The notes beneath the pieces were generated by a model. That model was not told the DNA's origin, did not search any database, and saw only the letters and a program-made list of their open reading frames with translations. From Flavobacterium solisilvae (GTDB lineage Bacteria > Bacteroidota > Bacteroidia > Flavobacteriales > Flavobacteriaceae), in NCBI RefSeq assembly GCF_012911605.1, contig NZ_JAAMPT010000202.1:62001-126000 (forward strand): DNA of 64,000 nt, written 5' to 3'. Position numbers and translations under genes: made by a program. This document shows, in pieces, positions 8,078 through 15,555 of this stretch (position 1 is the stretch's first letter; every line of letters starts with the position of its first letter).

Positions 8078-9193
8078 TTAATTTTTATTTTTTCTAATTT
8101 CCTGCCATTTTTTTAATCGTATTCTTGCTTTGCTTTTTATTTGATCTTCATTTGGTTCTCCAAGAACAAAACCATATGGTTCAAGGCTTGGAATAGCATC
8201 AAACATTATTTTTAAACTGGCTACAACAGGAAGTGCTAATATCATTCCAGATGTTCCCCAAAGCATTGAAAATGCAATTATAGAAATGATAGCAACCAAA
8301 GCATTTATGCTTACTTTTGAACCAGTTACTTTTGGAGTAATAAAATTGCCTTCTATAAATTGTATAAATCCAAATAAAGCAATTACGGCTAATGAATATA
8401 GATATGAATCTTTTGTGACTAAAGCAATTGCAGCTGGGATAAGTGATCCAATTAAAATACCAATATAAGGTATCAATAATAACAATGCAGCTAAAAATCC
8501 ATAAAAAAAAGGATTTTCAATACCTAGAATTAATAAACCTAAACTGTTTAAAATTCCAACAATTCCCATAACTGTAAAAAGTCCTATCAAATAATCCTGT
8601 TGAACCCTGTATAATTTCTGAATAAGTAATTTAACCTTTGTGTTGTCATTTCCTTTGCAAAAAACTTTATAAATAAAAATTTGAAAAAATTTTCTATAAA
8701 ATAAAAAGAAAAACATGTAAAGCGGAATTAAGACTAAATCGCTTAATAAACTTCCCGATGCACCTAGAAAACTTATAATATTGGTAAAGTTATCTTTTAG
8801 TGTCTTACCAAAATCAAAATTTCCTTGAACAAAATCATTTTTATTAACATTAAATTTTTGCTCTATTTGACTAATTGATTCATTATAAATTTGTTCCAAT
8901 TTTGTGGCATAAGTATCACTTTTAGAAACAATCTCAGATAACTGAATTCCAATAAAAGTGAACAATAAACCAATAATGATGATTAAAATTAAAATAGCCG
9001 TCAAAGCTGAAAAAACTCTTTTAAACTTCAGCTTTCTTTCTAGGAAATTTACAATCGGAAAAATAGAAATACTCAGAATGATAGCAAACAATATGGGAAC
9101 TATCAGTGGTTGAAGTACATACAATACAAAGACTAATAATACTATAAAGAGTAAATTACTTGTTCGAGAGGAAAGCTGTGTTAGGTAAGTCAT
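8078..9193 (-). CDS. AI-2E family transporter (YdiK/PerM-like permease)
   Basis: This 371-residue polytopic membrane protein has paired helices at about 12-45 and 60-85, a soluble insert (about 85-150), then five or so helices from 150 to 345 with the conserved FFYGFLAALLLLIPYIGIL and GSKVSINALVAIISI motifs of PF01594. Family members export autoinducer-2, sodium or other solutes depending on the clade, and the substrate cannot be inferred. It is the first gene of the regulator/kinase/EEP operon, with 64 bp to csbD including a terminator-like hairpin. The polar tail (WQEIRKNKN) is cytoplasmic. Confidence 0.9.
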   Translation of the reverse strand: MTYLTQLSSRTSNLLFIVLLVFVLYVLQPLIVPILFAIILSISIFPIVNFLERKLKFKRVFSALTAILILIIIIGLLFTFIGIQLSEIVSKSDTYATKLEQIYNESISQIEQKFNVNKNDFVQGNFDFGKTLKDNFTNIISFLGASGSLLSDLVLIPLYMFFFLFYRKFFQIFIYKVFCKGNDNTKVKLLIQKLYRVQQDYLIGLFTVMGIVGILNSLGLLILGIENPFFYGFLAALLLLIPYIGILIGSLIPAAIALVTKDSYLYSLAVIALFGFIQFIEGNFITPKVTGSKVSINALVAIISIIAFSMLWGTSGMILALPVVASLKIMFDAIPSLEPYGFVLGEPNEDQIKSKARIRLKKWQEIRKNKN

Positions 9194-9204
9194 TTTTTTA
9201 GCTA

Positions 9205-9252
9205 AATTAAAAAAAAATAGGGTGTAAAGTATTTCAAAACATCCTATTTTTA
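9205..9252 (-). terminator. Terminator/attenuator between csbD and AI-2E gene
   Basis: AAAAATAGG-G-TGT (about 9214-9224) pairs with ACA-T-CCTATTTTT (about 9239-9251). On the minus strand the hairpin is followed by a U-tract (complement of 9208-9217). It lies just behind csbD and would make csbD mostly monocistronic, with some read-through into the AI-2E operon. Confidence 0.65.
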
Positions 9253-9257
9253 ATGTT

Positions 9258-9443
9258 CTACAATTCAGAAATCATTTTTTTAATTTCGTCTTTAGTTTTT
9301 CCTATTTTTTGTTGAATTCTACCATACAATTCTTCTTCTTTTCCTTCAACAAATAATAAATCATCGTCAGTTAAATCGGCATACTTTTGTTTTAAAACTC
9401 CTTTTAACTCATTCCATTTTCCGGCTAATTCTGTTGTGTTCAT
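9258..9443 (-). CDS. CsbD-like stress protein
   Basis: This 61-residue protein shows the CsbD signature: [19 protein letters not shown], then [19 protein letters not shown]. It is soluble and helical with no signal peptide. CsbD in Bacillus belongs to the sigma-B general stress regulon; its biochemical role is unknown. Here it is preceded by promoter P4, which has the same geometry as the promoters of the YtxH/holin-like operon, and followed by a terminator hairpin. That links it to the other stress-class genes of this window. Confidence 0.93.
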   Translation of the reverse strand: MNTTELAGKWNELKGVLKQKYADLTDDDLLFVEGKEEELYGRIQQKIGKTKDEIKKMISEL

Positions 9444-9495
9444 AGTTATAATAATTGAAGTTAATAATTTGTTTTTTGTAATCGTATCACATTAA

Positions 9496-9551
9496 CAAAT
9501 TTATTGATACTTCCATTTTTTTTGGTTACACAATTTTAAGCGTTTGTTACA
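9496..9551 (-). promoter_or_regulatory. Set A promoter P4 (csbD)
   Basis: On the minus strand TGTAACAA (9551-9544) and TGTAACCA (9530-9523) lie 21 bp apart. The -7 box TAAATTTG, a perfect TAnnTTTG match, places TTTG at 9499-9496, the same distances as in P1-P3. The leader to the csbD ATG is about 50 nt. The distal repeat overlaps the likely -33 region of divergent pyrF. Confidence 0.75.
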
Positions 9552-9571
9552 CTATTTTAATTATATGTTTG
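9544..9571 (+). promoter_or_regulatory. Probable pyrF promoter
   Basis: TTG at 9544-9546 is followed after 17 bp by TATGTTTG (9564-9571), an exact TAnnTTTG box. A second box, TAATTTTG, lies at 9572-9579. The ATG of pyrF is at 9598. The TTG is part of the distal repeat of promoter P4 on the other strand, so a regulator bound there could also affect pyrF. Confidence 0.55.
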
Positions 9572-9597
9572 TAATTTTGTAGTGCAACATAAATATA

Positions 9598-10413
9598 ATG
9601 ACAACACAACAACTAATTCAACAAATTCAACAAAAAAAATCATTTCTTTGCATCGGTTTAGATGTCGATGTAACCAAAATTCCAAAACATTTACTCGAAT
9701 TCGAAGATCCAATTTTTGAATTCAACAAAGCCATAATCGATGCCACACATGATTTATGTGTTTCCTATAAACCAAACACCGCTTTTTATGAAGCTTATGG
9801 ATTAAAAGGTTGGCAATCGTTAGAAAAAACAATCAATTACATCAATCAAAAATATCCTGAAGTTTTCACCATTGCTGATGCAAAACGTGGCGATATCGGA
9901 AATACTTCTTCCATGTATGCCAGGGCATTTTTGGAAGACTTAAATTTTGACAGCGTAACCGTTGCTCCATACATGGGCAAAGATTCAGTCGAACCATTTT
10001 TAGCTTTTGAAAATAAACATACTATTTTGTTAGCCTTAACTTCCAATGAAGGTGCGTTTGATTTTCAAACCAAAATTTCAGGAGAGAAAGAACTCTATAA
10101 AACGGTAATTGAAACCTCCAAAACTTGGAAAAATTCCGAAAACTTGATGTATGTTGTTGGTGCAACCAAAGCCGAGTATTTCACTGAAATTCGTAAAATG
10201 GTTCCCGATAGCTTTTTACTAGTTCCAGGAGTTGGAGCACAAGGTGGAAGTCTAGCTGAGGTTTGCAAATTCGGAATGAACGCTAATGTTGGTTTACTCA
10301 TTAATTCCTCTCGCGGAATTATTTTTGCTTCCAACGGAGTTGATTTTGCAGAGAAAGCAAGAGAAGAAGCTTTGAAATTACAGCAAGAAATGGGACAAAT
10401 ACTAAGCAAATAA
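9598..10413 (+). CDS. pyrF: Orotidine-5'-phosphate decarboxylase
   Basis: This 271-residue protein is of the longer type 2 OMP decarboxylase group. It catalyses orotidine 5'-phosphate to UMP, the last step of pyrimidine synthesis. Visible motifs are CIGLDVD near the N-terminus and the catalytic [10 protein letters not shown] (Asp94, Lys96, Asp99), with the phosphate-binding loop VVGAT and [10 protein letters not shown] later. The ATG at 9598 follows a good -7 box. The gene is followed after 11 bp by the binding-fold protein gene, probably co-transcribed. Confidence 0.96.
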   Translation: MTTQQLIQQIQQKKSFLCIGLDVDVTKIPKHLLEFEDPIFEFNKAIIDATHDLCVSYKPNTAFYEAYGLKGWQSLEKTINYINQKYPEVFTIADAKRGDIGNTSSMYARAFLEDLNFDSVTVAPYMGKDSVEPFLAFENKHTILLALTSNEGAFDFQTKISGEKELYKTVIETSKTWKNSENLMYVVGATKAEYFTEIRKMVPDSFLLVPGVGAQGGSLAEVCKFGMNANVGLLINSSRGIIFASNGVDFAEKAREEALKLQQEMGQILSK

Positions 10414-10424
10414 ATTTATTCGTT

Positions 10425-11243
10425 TTGAAAAAATTAGTTGATCAAATAGGAAATAATCATTTCTTTGAGAACACACCTAAAAGAATCGTATCACTTGTTC
10501 CATCGCAAACCGAATTATTATATGATTTGGATTTGGAAGAGAGCATTGTTGGAATAACTAAGTTTTGTGTTCATCCGTTTCATTTTAAATCTACGAAGAA
10601 AATCATTGGTGGAACTAAAAAAGTACATTTCGAAAAAATTCGATTGCTTCAACCCGATATTATCATTGCCAATAAAGAAGAAAATACACCCGAAATTGTG
10701 GAAGAGTTATCCAAGATTTGTCCCGTTTGGGTAACCGATATTGTTACTATCGAAGATAATCTGAAAATGATTGCTGATTTTGGACAACTTTTTAATAAAC
10801 GAACCGAAGCGCAAAAATGGATTGACAAAATCAACTTCGGATTAGAAGATTTCAAGCGTTTTCTTAAAGATAAAAATCCTGAAGATTCAAGACAAAAAGT
10901 AGCTTATTTCATTTGGGCAAATCCTTATATGGTTGCGGCAAGAAATACTTTTATTAATGAAATGTTGAAGTTAAATAATTTTGAAAACATTTATGATAAC
11001 CATTCAAAGTATGAAGGTCGTTATCCTGAAGTTGTAGTTCAAAAGATGAGAATTCAAGGTGATCCAGACTTGGTTTTTCTTTCTTCTGAACCTTTTCCTT
11101 TTACAGATGAACATGCTTTTGAATTAGGAAGATATACGCACCATGCTAAAACGGTTTTTGTTGACGGCGAAATGTTTTCGTGGTATGGAAGCCGTTTGGT
11201 AAAAGCGTTTCAATATTTTAAAAAGTTACAAGAAACACTATAA
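10425..11243 (+). CDS. Helical-backbone metal receptor (BtuF/FhuD-like binding fold) without signal peptide
   Basis: This 272-residue protein starts at TTG 10425 (MKKLVDQIGN); an ATG in frame would be much later. The sequence KRIVSLVPSQTELLYDLDLEESIVGIT and the later PDIIIANKEENTPEIVEELSKI are typical of class III periplasmic binding proteins for cobalamin, haem or siderophores. No signal peptide or lipobox is visible, which is unusual for an ABC substrate-binding protein, so a cytoplasmic role is possible. No ABC permease is adjacent. It ends in front of a strong terminator and probably shares the pyrF transcript. Confidence 0.85.
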   Translation: MKKLVDQIGNNHFFENTPKRIVSLVPSQTELLYDLDLEESIVGITKFCVHPFHFKSTKKIIGGTKKVHFEKIRLLQPDIIIANKEENTPEIVEELSKICPVWVTDIVTIEDNLKMIADFGQLFNKRTEAQKWIDKINFGLEDFKRFLKDKNPEDSRQKVAYFIWANPYMVAARNTFINEMLKLNNFENIYDNHSKYEGRYPEVVVQKMRIQGDPDLVFLSSEPFPFTDEHAFELGRYTHHAKTVFVDGEMFSWYGSRLVKAFQYFKKLQETL

Positions 11244-11246
11244 AAA

Positions 11247-11284
11247 GAAAAAAGTCGGTGCTTTTTCAAACATCGACTTTTTTA
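11247..11284. terminator. Terminator behind pyrF unit, likely bidirectional
   Basis: AAGTCGGTG (11252-11260) pairs with CATCGACTT (11271-11279), with one G-U pair, around a 10-nt loop. T-runs follow on the plus strand and A-runs precede, so it can also serve the DUF4197 gene on the minus strand. Confidence 0.85.
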
Positions 11285-11400
11285 ACTAACCCTAACCAAA
11301 ACTTATAAAACCAAATTTTATATTACAAAGATATAACTTATTGAAATACAGAATTGTTAAGTTTTTGTTATTCTTATGTTATTGATTTCTAAAAATAATT

Positions 11401-12108
11401 TTACTTTTTATCCTGCATTGCAAAAACGTTTTGTAAAAGCGTAGAAGTTCTAGCGCTAATATTAGTTCTAATGTTTTTTTCTTCAACAGCAATCATTTTG
11501 AAAACACCTTCAAGTGCTTTGTTAGTTGTGTAATCCGTCAAATCAGGATTTACTTTTTTTACTAATGGAACAGCGTTGTATTTTGTGATGATTTGGTTCC
11601 AAATTTTATCTGCACCAACTTTAGTAAACGAATTTTTAATCACAGGATTAAATTTAGCATATAAAGCAGTAGTGGTTGAATTCTGTAGATAGGTCGTGGC
11701 AGCACTTTCATTTCCCATCAAAATGTTTTTGGCATCTGTAAAACTCATGTTTTTAACCGCATCAACAAAAATTGGTGTTGATTCTTTTACAGCATCTTCG
11801 GCAGCACGATTTAATACTTTTAAACCTTCGTCAGCAAGACTTCCCATTCCAATTTGTCTCAAAGTTTTATCTACTTTTTGTAATTCTTCCGGCAAAAGAA
11901 TTTTTACCATTTCGTTTTTAAAGAAACCATCAACCGAAGTAAGTTTTGAAACTTGTTTTGAAATTCCGTTGTTCAAAGCTTCTTTTAATCCGCCCGAAAT
12001 ATCTAAGCTTTGTGTTTGTCCTAGATTAGGTAATTGATTAGCAACTTGCTGCAATTCAGCACAGCTAATTAAAGTAAAGCAACCCAGAAGAAGTAATATG
12101 TTTTTCAT
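11401..12108 (-). CDS. DUF4197 lipoprotein
   Basis: This 235-residue protein has a lipoprotein signal with lipobox LISC-A (Cys about 16), then the DUF4197 domain. Visible are GLKEALNNGISKQV, GFFKNEMVKILLPEELQKV, ADEGLKVLNRAAEDAVKE, TDAKNILMG and LTDYTTNKALEGVF, the usual order in this family, which is mostly found in periplasmic lipoproteins of Proteobacteria and Bacteroidota. Its function is unknown. It is a single gene, transcribed toward the pyrF unit, with AT-rich DNA in front of it. Confidence 0.92.
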   Translation of the reverse strand: MKNILLLLGCFTLISCAELQQVANQLPNLGQTQSLDISGGLKEALNNGISKQVSKLTSVDGFFKNEMVKILLPEELQKVDKTLRQIGMGSLADEGLKVLNRAAEDAVKESTPIFVDAVKNMSFTDAKNILMGNESAATTYLQNSTTTALYAKFNPVIKNSFTKVGADKIWNQIITKYNAVPLVKKVNPDLTDYTTNKALEGVFKMIAVEEKNIRTNISARTSTLLQNVFAMQDKK

Positions 12109-12210
12109 AAGAAAGTGAGTTTTTAAAATTTAATTTCAACTTTTCAAAAATAGTGCCAATAATTAAGAATATTCATAAATAAATGTTATAGTATTTTAAT
12201 CTAAAAACTT

Positions 12211-12275
12211 TCTATCCCTAAAAATGATATTCTGTCCCTAAAAATTGTGTGAAAATTTGATTGAATTAAAATTTG
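12211..12275 (+). promoter_or_regulatory. Set B promoter R1: tandem TATCCC repeats 20 bp apart
   Basis: TCTATCCCTAAAAA (12211-12224) and TCTGTCCCTAAAAA (12231-12244) are exactly 20 bp apart. The TTTG of a -7-like box (AAAATTTG) is at 12272-12275, 38 bp after the start of the second core (ATCCC/GTCCC). R2 and R3 have identical spacings. It drives the crystallin-domain protein gene at 12346. Confidence 0.75.
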
Positions 12276-12287
12276 TGAAAATATTTT

Positions 12288-12319
12288 AGGAGAAAGCGGA
12301 AAATCCTTTAAAGAGTATG
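12288..12319 (+). other. Leader element shared with the 14395 gene
   Basis: The start of the presumed transcript carries AGGAGAAAGCGGAAAAT then CCTTTAAAGAGTATG. A similar element at 14348-14377 reads AGGAAGCCGAAAATGCTTAAGAGTA. Both can form a small hairpin with an AAAAT loop. It begins 13-14 nt behind the TTTG in both genes. It may be an RNA element or a conserved 5' end; short length limits confidence. Confidence 0.4.
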
Positions 12320-12345
12320 CGAAAAATAATAAATAAAATGAATTA

Positions 12346-14202
12346 ATGAGATTATTTACACTTTTTATGACTTTGTCTATTGCTTTTGGGACAACAAAAG
12401 CAAATTCACAAATTTCTGTAAATCCTTGGGAAATACATGAAGGAACAGAAGGAGTTTTAAAGCATAACAACAGCATTCATGGAGATCCGAATGCTTATAA
12501 ATTAGCAAAAATACCTGCTGTAAAAGATGGAGGATGGAAGTTAGCTCCAAAAGATGCAAAAGGAGATGTGTCTATGAAGAGAAGTTCTGTAATTCTTTGC
12601 AGAGAAGAAATTGATTTCACCTATTTTCAAACCATTGTTACTATTCCAGCAAATACAACCGTTACCGATTTTAAAGTATCCTATGATAATGCCGATGATG
12701 GAGCCAGGATTTATCTTTTTAATTCAAAATTTCCAAACGGTACTTTTGATCCAAAGTCTGATTTGGTAGGAAAGCATGCAAATTTTGCATCAACTAATCT
12801 TAAAGAATTAGTTGCTCCAGGCGAAAACAGAATTGTTATTGTTCAGTTTGATGACTGTGCAGATAACAATAGTATTAATGGAATTCGTGTTAGTGTAAAT
12901 GGAAAAGAAGTAGCTCCAGTTACGCCAATAACTCCAGTAGCTTCTGCCACAGTAAAAAATGATCCCGATGGAGGTGTAACCATTTTTGAACATATCAATT
13001 TTGGTGGAAAAAAATGTACATTCGGTGTGGGTTCATATGATATTACAGGAACAGAATATAATGATATTATCAGTTCTATTAAAGTTTTAAGCGGCTGGAA
13101 AGTTACTATATATGAGAATTGGAAATATACAGGAACTAAGGTTGAAATCACATCTGATGTCAATGACTTGAATTCACTCAAATTTAACGATAAGATGTCA
13201 AGTTTAGTAGTAGAGAGGGTTTCCTCTTCAGTTGCTTCAAGCGGAGTGAATATAGCAAAAGGAAAACAATGCAGAGCATCAAGTGTAAATTTTGGAGGAG
13301 TTGCTTCCAGAGCAGTTGATGGGAATACAATTGGAGAATATGGTAAAAATTCTTGTACACATACTAATGATGAAAAAGATCCTTGGTGGGAAATTGATCT
13401 TGGTGCGGTATATGATGTTTCTTCAATTAGAATATGGAATCGCACAGATGATTGCTGTTGGAATAGATTACAAGGATTTTATGTCATGGGATATGAAACT
13501 TCTATAACAAGTTGCAGTACTTCAGCTGAATATCAATATAAAGGAAGTTCATATTCGTTTACAAGTGCATCGCAATCGAGTTTATTAATTGAAGGCAATA
13601 AAAGATGTCGTTATATCAGAGTTTTTATTCCAGGAAATGTAAAAGTCCTTTCTTTGGCTGAAGTTGAAATTTTTGGACAACTTGCAAAAGTTCAAACAGC
13701 TACGACAACTTCTATTGCAACTCCTACAGCAACTTCATTACCAGACAAGTTTAAAGTACTTGCATTTTCTGTACATGAAGGTAAAAAAGAGCAAGATAAA
13801 TATTGGTTTGCAATCAAAAATGGAGAAAGCAGAGTTTCGATTTTAAGTACATCAAAACTTGTAAACGGTTCAAAATGGTTAGAAATTCAACGTGTTGATC
13901 TTGGTAACAATATTTTTGCTTTCAAAGTTTTGAATGCGGGTTCTGATATGTATCTTGTAGCAAAGGATAATAAAGAAGTTCATATTGAAAAAGCCACTAC
14001 AGTTCCAGAAGGAGCAAAATTCAAAACAGTCACACCATTAACATCTGCTAAAGGCGCTAATGAAAATAACTACCGTTCTTTTGAATCGGTTAAATTCTCA
14101 GGACATTACTTGCGTCATGCAGGCTATGTGTTATTTGTTCATCCGAATGATAAATCAGAACTCTTCAAGCAAGATGCTTCTTGGTTGATTGAGAAAATGT
14201 AG
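12346..14202 (+). CDS. Secreted beta/gamma-crystallin + F5/8C + AbfB-like multidomain protein
   Basis: This 618-residue protein has a signal peptide (about 1-22). Residues 23-185 form a beta-rich domain with SVILCREEIDFTYFQTIVTI and DNADDGARIYLFN. Residues about 205-290 carry two beta/gamma-crystallin Greek keys with Ca-binding-type NDIISS and NDKMSS motifs. Residues about 300-445 match an F5/8 type C (discoidin) domain (NIAKGKQCRASS, AVDGNT, WWEIDLGAVYDVSSIRIWNR). The C-terminus (about 460-618) looks like an AbfB beta-trefoil (RSFESVKFSGHYLRHAGY). No catalytic domain or T9SS tail is visible, so it is probably a lectin-like or matrix protein binding glycans and calcium. It is preceded by promoter R1 and followed by a terminator. 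Confidence 0.85.
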   Translation: MRLFTLFMTLSIAFGTTKANSQISVNPWEIHEGTEGVLKHNNSIHGDPNAYKLAKIPAVKDGGWKLAPKDAKGDVSMKRSSVILCREEIDFTYFQTIVTIPANTTVTDFKVSYDNADDGARIYLFNSKFPNGTFDPKSDLVGKHANFASTNLKELVAPGENRIVIVQFDDCADNNSINGIRVSVNGKEVAPVTPITPVASATVKNDPDGGVTIFEHINFGGKKCTFGVGSYDITGTEYNDIISSIKVLSGWKVTIYENWKYTGTKVEITSDVNDLNSLKFNDKMSSLVVERVSSSVASSGVNIAKGKQCRASSVNFGGVASRAVDGNTIGEYGKNSCTHTNDEKDPWWEIDLGAVYDVSSIRIWNRTDDCCWNRLQGFYVMGYETSITSCSTSAEYQYKGSSYSFTSASQSSLLIEGNKRCRYIRVFIPGNVKVLSLAEVEIFGQLAKVQTATTTSIATPTATSLPDKFKVLAFSVHEGKKEQDKYWFAIKNGESRVSILSTSKLVNGSKWLEIQRVDLGNNIFAFKVLNAGSDMYLVAKDNKEVHIEKATTVPEGAKFKTVTPLTSAKGANENNYRSFESVKFSGHYLRHAGYVLFVHPNDKSELFKQDASWLIEKM

Positions 14203-14232
14203 TTTATATAATTATTATTTAGTTGTTATGAT

Positions 14233-14273
14233 AATGCCTCGTGGATTAGTAAAATTCGTGAGGCATTTTTTTA
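14233..14273 (+). terminator. Terminator of crystallin-domain gene
   Basis: AATGCCTC (14233-14240) pairs with GAGGCATT (14260-14267), followed by a T-run. The T-run directly abuts the first repeat of promoter R2. Confidence 0.8.
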
Positions 14274-14334
14274 TCCCAAAAATCGCCATTCTATCCCGGA
14301 AATTTTACACTTTAAAAGTTACATACGATTTTTG
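14271..14334 (+). promoter_or_regulatory. Set B promoter R2
   Basis: TTATCCCAAAAA (core ATCCC 14273-14277) and TCTATCCCGGAAA (core 14293-14297) are 20 bp apart, and the -7-like GATTTTTG has its TTTG at 14331-14334. Distances equal those in R1 and R3. It drives the interrupted L-domain gene at 14395. Confidence 0.75.
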
Positions 14335-14347
14335 ATCTCAGAAATGC

Positions 14348-14377
14348 AGGAAGCCGAAAATGCTTAAGAGTAGGTAT
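14348..14377 (+). other. Leader element shared with the 12346 gene
   Basis: AGGAAGCCGAAAAT (14348-14361) then GCTTAAGAGTA resembles the element at 12288-12319. AAGC and GCTT can pair around CGAAAAT; in the other copy a GG/CC pair plus AAA/UUU gives a similar hairpin. It lies at the presumed 5' end of the mRNA. Confidence 0.4.
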
Positions 14378-14394
14378 GTATCAAATCACAAATT

Positions 14395-15375
14395 ATGAAA
14401 CAAAATTATTTAAAAAAAACAAATGAGTTGCTGAATTTTTTTACGTTCTTACTGTTATCTGTTGTTTTTACTTCAAATGCACAATGTCCGACAGGAAATT
14501 TTGTATTAAGCACACAAGCAGAGGTAAACGCTATTGCTGTAAACTACCCAAACTGTACGCAAATTGCAGGAAATTTGCAAATTGGACCACCAAATACTGC
14601 TTTACCTGGCAATATAACAGACCTTACACCATTGTCAAATATCACACAGGTAAACGGTACGTAATACATACAGAATAATGGGGTATTGCAAAATGTAAAT
14701 GGTTTAAATATCACCAATGTTGGCGGAGGATTGTATATTGGCGGAGATTACAATGACAAAACCAATTTAATATTACAAGATATCAGTGCTTTGAGTAGTA
14801 TTATAAGTGTTGGAGGATGGCTTACTATTCAGAAGAATTTATCTTTGACTAATTTAAATGGGCTACAGAATTTGGCTACTGTTGCATATGATATCTACAT
14901 CAACGATAATGATGCATTAACAGATATCTCTGTGTTACAAAATACTTCATTTAATGCTTATGACGGATATGGACTAACAATAACGAATAATGCTGTTCTT
15001 GCAGTTTGTAATCTTTCTAACTTCTGTGCCTACCTTGCCAATCCTTCGAGTACACATACGAGAAATATTTCAGGGAACTTGACCAATTGTTTAAACGAAG
15101 CAGTTGTGATTTCGACTTGTAACCTAAGTGTTACTGATGTAAGTGACTACAAAATTTCTTATTATCCAAATCCGGTAAAAGACATATTCAATTTGTCTTA
15201 TAGTGAAGATATAGTGAGTATTTCGGTAATGAATACATTAGGGCAACTTGTTTTAAGTCAAAATATTGGTTCAAATAATGCTCAAATCGATATGAGCACA
15301 TTGCCATCAGGAAATTATTTTGTAAAAGTAGAATCTTCAGAAGTAATGAGAACAGTAAAAGTGATCAAATTATAG
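14395..15375 (+). pseudogene. T9SS-sorted receptor-L-domain-like surface protein interrupted by in-frame TAA
   Basis: The frame from ATG 14395 codes a signal peptide (to about residue 35, SNAQ), CPTGNFVLSTQAEVNAIA and repeats of the type ITDLTPLSNITQVNGT. It is stopped by TAA at 14662-14664 and continues in the same frame with YIQNNGVLQNVNGLNITNVG, DISALSSIISVGGWLTIQKN and LTNLNGLQNLATV. These are the leucine-rich-like strands of receptor L domains. The C-terminal 80 residues form a type A T9SS sorting domain (YYPNPVKDIFNLSY to VKVIKL). One base change (TTA Leu to TAA) explains the stop. Total length is 327 codons. Promoter R2 places it in the LytTR-linked set. Confidence 0.8.
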
Positions 15376-15402
15376 TTTGCGGTGTAAATTGTTAGTTTTA
15401 AG

Positions 15403-15433
15403 AAAAGGTCGTAATTATTTACGACTTTTTTTT
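15403..15433 (+). terminator. Terminator of L-domain gene
   Basis: AAGGTCGTAA (about 15405-15414) pairs with TTTACGACTT (15418-15427), followed by an eight-base T-run. Confidence 0.8.
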
Positions 15434-15468
15434 GCAAATTAGGTTAGAATAATTTTTTAAAAGCAAAT

Positions 15469-15533
15469 TCTATCCCTAAAAACAGGTTTTCATCCCAATA
15501 ATTATTAACTGATTTAGAGATTTTCTATATTTG
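15469..15533 (+). promoter_or_regulatory. Set B promoter R3 (LytTR two-component operon)
   Basis: TCTATCCCTAAAAA (core 15472-15476) and TTCATCCCAATAA (core 15492-15496) are 20 bp apart, and the perfect -7 box TATATTTG (15526-15533) has its TTTG 38 bp after the start of the second core, as in R1 and R2. It lies 23 bp before the GTG start of the kinase gene, suggesting autoregulation. Confidence 0.75.
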
Positions 15534-15555
15534 ACATTCATCAAGAAGTAGTGAC

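Noticed and set aside
12201..12476. 91-codon minus-strand frame upstream of the crystallin-domain gene
   Set aside because: It covers promoter R1 and the start of the real gene on the other strand, and its composition is not protein-like.
14686..15375. Independent gene starting at TTG 14686
   Set aside because: It is in frame with the gene from 14395, lacks a signal peptide and would start in the middle of the L-domain repeats. It is the second half of the interrupted gene.
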